Shown here one piece after another: positions 6,118 through 6,945 of a DNA stretch of 6,945 nt. Origin of the DNA: Oscillospiraceae bacterium (GTDB lineage Bacteria; Bacillota; Clostridia; Oscillospirales; Ruminococcaceae). The notes beneath the pieces are model-generated. The model worked only from the letters and a program-made list of their open reading frames with translations, searched no databases and was not told the origin of the DNA. Every line of letters starts with the position of its first letter. The stretch's first letter is position 1. Location of the stretch: NCBI GenBank assembly GCA_017472375.1, contig JAFUQL010000296.1, positions 1-6,945 on the forward strand. Direction: 5' to 3'. The position numbers and the translations under genes are program-made.

Positions 6118-6146
6118 TTTACAAAAGAAACTTTTGTCGGTATTAT
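6118..6146 (+). promoter_or_regulatory. promoter of the flavoprotein gene
   Basis: TTTACA (6118-6123) and TATTAT (6141-6146) are exactly 17 bases apart. Transcription would start near 6153 and leave a leader of about 45 bases. The -35 and spacer are largely covered by the inverted repeat at 6121-6137. Confidence 0.75.
6121..6137. promoter_or_regulatory. probable HxlR operator, ACAAAAGAAACTTTTGT
   Basis: Perfect 7-base arms (6121-6127 and 6131-6137) flank AAA. The repeat overlaps the -35 and spacer of the flavoprotein promoter and covers the predicted start point of the HxlR gene. A bound dimer could therefore block both. Assignment to this HxlR protein is inferred from position. Confidence 0.6.
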
Positions 6147-6171
6147 AAAGAAAAAACCGACGCTTCGTCAA
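6142..6171 (-). promoter_or_regulatory. promoter of the HxlR gene
   Basis: On the minus strand, TTGACG (6166-6171) and a perfect TATAAT (6142-6147) are 18 bases apart. Transcription would start near 6135, inside the inverted repeat, and give a leader of about 70 bases. The -10 overlaps the -10 of the opposing flavoprotein promoter. Confidence 0.75.
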
Positions 6172-6175
6172 GCGT
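6160..6175. repeat. second inverted repeat, ACGCTTCGTCAAGCGT
   Basis: Perfect 6-base arms (6160-6165 and 6170-6175) flank CGTC. The repeat covers the -35 of the HxlR promoter and would form a hairpin in the flavoprotein mRNA leader. It could be another regulator site or an mRNA structure. The sequence does not decide between these. Confidence 0.45.
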
Positions 6176-6185
6176 TTCCAACAAT

Positions 6186-6190
6186 GGAGG
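6186..6190 (+). promoter_or_regulatory. ribosome binding site that fixes the flavoprotein start
   Basis: GGAGG lies 1 base before an ATG at 6192 and 7 bases before an ATG at 6198. Only the second has workable spacing, so translation should begin at MERVCEF. Confidence 0.8.
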
Positions 6191-6197
6191 TATGAAC

Positions 6198-6590
6198 ATG
6201 GAACGAGTCTGCGAATTTCTGAAGGCCGCCGGCACCTACTATCTGGCCACCGTGGAGGGCGACCAGCCCCGGGTGCGCCCCTTCGGCACCGCCCACATCT
6301 TCGAGGGCAAGCTGTACATCCAGACCGGCAAGTCCAAGCCGGTGTCCCGTCAGCTGGCCGCCAACCCCAAGTGCGAGATCTGCGCCTTCAAGGACGGCGT
6401 GTGGCTGCGCGTTGCCGCTGAGCTGGTGGAGGACGACCGGCTGGCGGCCAAGAAGTCCATGCTGGACGAGTACACCAGCCTGCGGGCCATGTACGACGAA
6501 AACGACACCAATACGCAGGTGCTGTACCTGAAGAACGCCGTTGCCACCTTCAGCTCCTTCACCGCTGCCCCCGAGACCTACGAATTCTGA
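6198..6590 (+). CDS. pyridoxamine 5'-phosphate oxidase-like flavin-binding protein
   Basis: 130 residues, the usual size of the small split-barrel flavoproteins annotated as pyridoxamine 5'-phosphate oxidase family. Family features in order are the N-terminal helix (CEFLKAAGTYYLATVEGDQP, residues 5-24), the strand PRVRPFGTAHIFEGKLYIQT (24-43), then GKSKPVSRQLAANPKCEICA (44-63) and GVWLRVAAELVED (67-79). PRVRPFG and the K/S-rich loop after IQTG are the region that binds FMN phosphate in this fold. These proteins usually reduce or bind unknown small substrates and are not true PdxH enzymes. The substrate cannot be predicted. The gene is divergent from the HxlR gene and shares its promoter region. 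By analogy with other HxlR-controlled neighbours, it is probably derepressed by a reactive electrophile or redox signal. Transcription ends at the hairpin starting at 6654. Confidence 0.9.
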   Translation: MERVCEFLKAAGTYYLATVEGDQPRVRPFGTAHIFEGKLYIQTGKSKPVSRQLAANPKCEICAFKDGVWLRVAAELVEDDRLAAKKSMLDEYTSLRAMYDENDTNTQVLYLKNAVATFSSFTAAPETYEF

Positions 6591-6653
6591 TACTGCCCGT
6601 CCACGCAGGCAGGGAGTTTCCGGCGGCACTGCTGCAGGCCAATCATGAACAGA

Positions 6654-6712
6654 CGCTCCCCCTCTGGGCGCGGCGATGATCCGCCGCCCCGGGGAGGAGC
6701 GCGTTTTGTTTT
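6654..6712 (+). terminator. rho-independent terminator of the flavoprotein gene
   Basis: The long GC-rich hairpin has outer arms CGCTCC (6654-6659) and GGAGCG (6696-6701), extended by CCC/GGG, and inner arms GGGC and GGCG pairing with CGCC and GCCC around ATGATC. Small bulges are present. The tail is GTTTTGTTTT (6703-6712). It lies about 65 bases after the flavoprotein stop. The stretch 6591-6650 before it holds only a weak CTGCC/GGCAG pairing. Confidence 0.8.
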
Positions 6713-6763
6713 GGGGCAGGGCGTCATCCGATGCGGCAAAACTTCGTACAAAACGTCCCTTTC

Positions 6764-6792
6764 TTGTCTTTCGTGCGCGAATGCGGTATCAT
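6764..6792 (+). promoter_or_regulatory. promoter of the downstream pyrophosphohydrolase gene
   Basis: TTGTCT (6764-6769) and TATCAT (6787-6792) are exactly 17 bases apart. Transcription would start near 6799, giving a leader of about 75 bases before the ATG at 6874. Confidence 0.6.
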
Positions 6793-6806
6793 TGAAACAG
6801 CAGCAC

Positions 6807-6825
6807 TGTACCGTGGTACACACGG
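6807..6825. promoter_or_regulatory. palindrome TGTACCGTGGTACA in the leader, possible operator
   Basis: The 14-base palindrome (6807-6820) has 6-base arms and a GT centre, about 8 bases after the predicted transcription start. An overlapping repeat CCGTG (6811-6815) and CACGG (6821-6825) would compete with it for pairing. The position suits a repressor site. No regulator is encoded in the visible neighbourhood except the HxlR protein, whose presumed site looks different. Confidence 0.45.
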
Positions 6826-6873
6826 CAACACCATCAAACAAGAAACCTTCCTGACCGGATCGGAGGAACTCCT

Positions 6874-6945
6874 ATGAAGCGCATCCAATCCAGCAAGCTC
6901 GTTCGCGACCGCATCCCGGAGATCATCGAAGCTTCGGGGAAAACC
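6874..6945 (+). CDS. probable MazG-type nucleotide pyrophosphohydrolase (3' partial)
   Basis: Only the first 24 residues are inside the window. KLVRDRIPEIIEASGK (residues 8-23) matches the opening of the small all-alpha NTP pyrophosphohydrolases related to MazG and phosphoribosyl-ATP pyrophosphohydrolase, thought to remove non-canonical nucleoside triphosphates. The catalytic acidic residues would lie beyond the window end, so activity is unverified. The start is supported by GGAGG (6862-6866), 7 bases before the ATG. The gene has its own promoter and palindrome upstream and is separated from the flavoprotein gene by a terminator. Confidence 0.65.
   Translation, partial: MKRIQSSKLVRDRIPEIIEASGKT

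Noticed and set aside
6064..6171. Longer HxlR protein starting at 6171.
   Set aside because: It would begin at the -35 of the HxlR promoter. The family signature starts at MELPACPVE, which has GGAGGG six bases upstream.
6578..6841. 87-codon minus-strand open frame downstream of the flavoprotein gene.
   Set aside because: It spans the terminator and the opposing promoter, has no RBS, and resembles no known family.

Overview
The window is strongly GC-rich and looks like chromosomal DNA of a Gram-positive anaerobe. A clostridial-type diphosphate-dependent phosphofructokinase, strong GGAGG ribosome binding sites, a lipoprotein with divergent InlB-type repeats, and a small HxlR regulator paired with a pyridoxamine-oxidase-like flavoprotein together suggest a high-GC gut member of the Clostridia (Oscillospiraceae such as Faecalibacterium, Gemmiger or Subdoligranulum). 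That placement is inferred from gene style and is not proven. There is no sign of phage, IS element, CRISPR array, tRNA or rRNA.

Layout. Positions 2-982 (+) hold the 3' part of a glycolytic 6-phosphofructokinase. It converges on a large minus-strand gene (1175-4450) for a secreted lipid-anchored protein with an alpha/beta-hydrolase (class 3 lipase-like) domain, two InlB-type beta repeats, a proline-rich linker and eight Cys/His modules. The 192-base convergent gap holds back-to-back terminators. Upstream of the lipoprotein gene, an AT-rich patch carries its promoter. Next comes a terminator for the following minus-strand gene, an ankyrin-like protein with a four-cysteine cluster (4655-5689). 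That gene lies 56 bases downstream of an HxlR-family regulator gene (5746-6063, minus).

The HxlR gene is divergent from a 130-residue flavoprotein gene (6198-6590, +). The 134-base gap between them contains two face-to-face promoters whose -10 boxes overlap, and a perfect inverted repeat placed to control both. After the flavoprotein gene come a long hairpin terminator, a promoter with a 14-base palindrome just downstream, and the first 24 codons of a probable MazG-type nucleotide pyrophosphohydrolase that runs off the window.

The genes do not form one pathway. Three local units can be seen: a metabolic gene (PFK), a surface hydrolase with an unusual Cys/His-rich tail, and a probable stress-responsive module (HxlR regulator, divergent flavoprotein, possibly the ankyrin-like gene). 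The most unusual items are the Cys/His repeat tail and the overlapping divergent promoter/operator.
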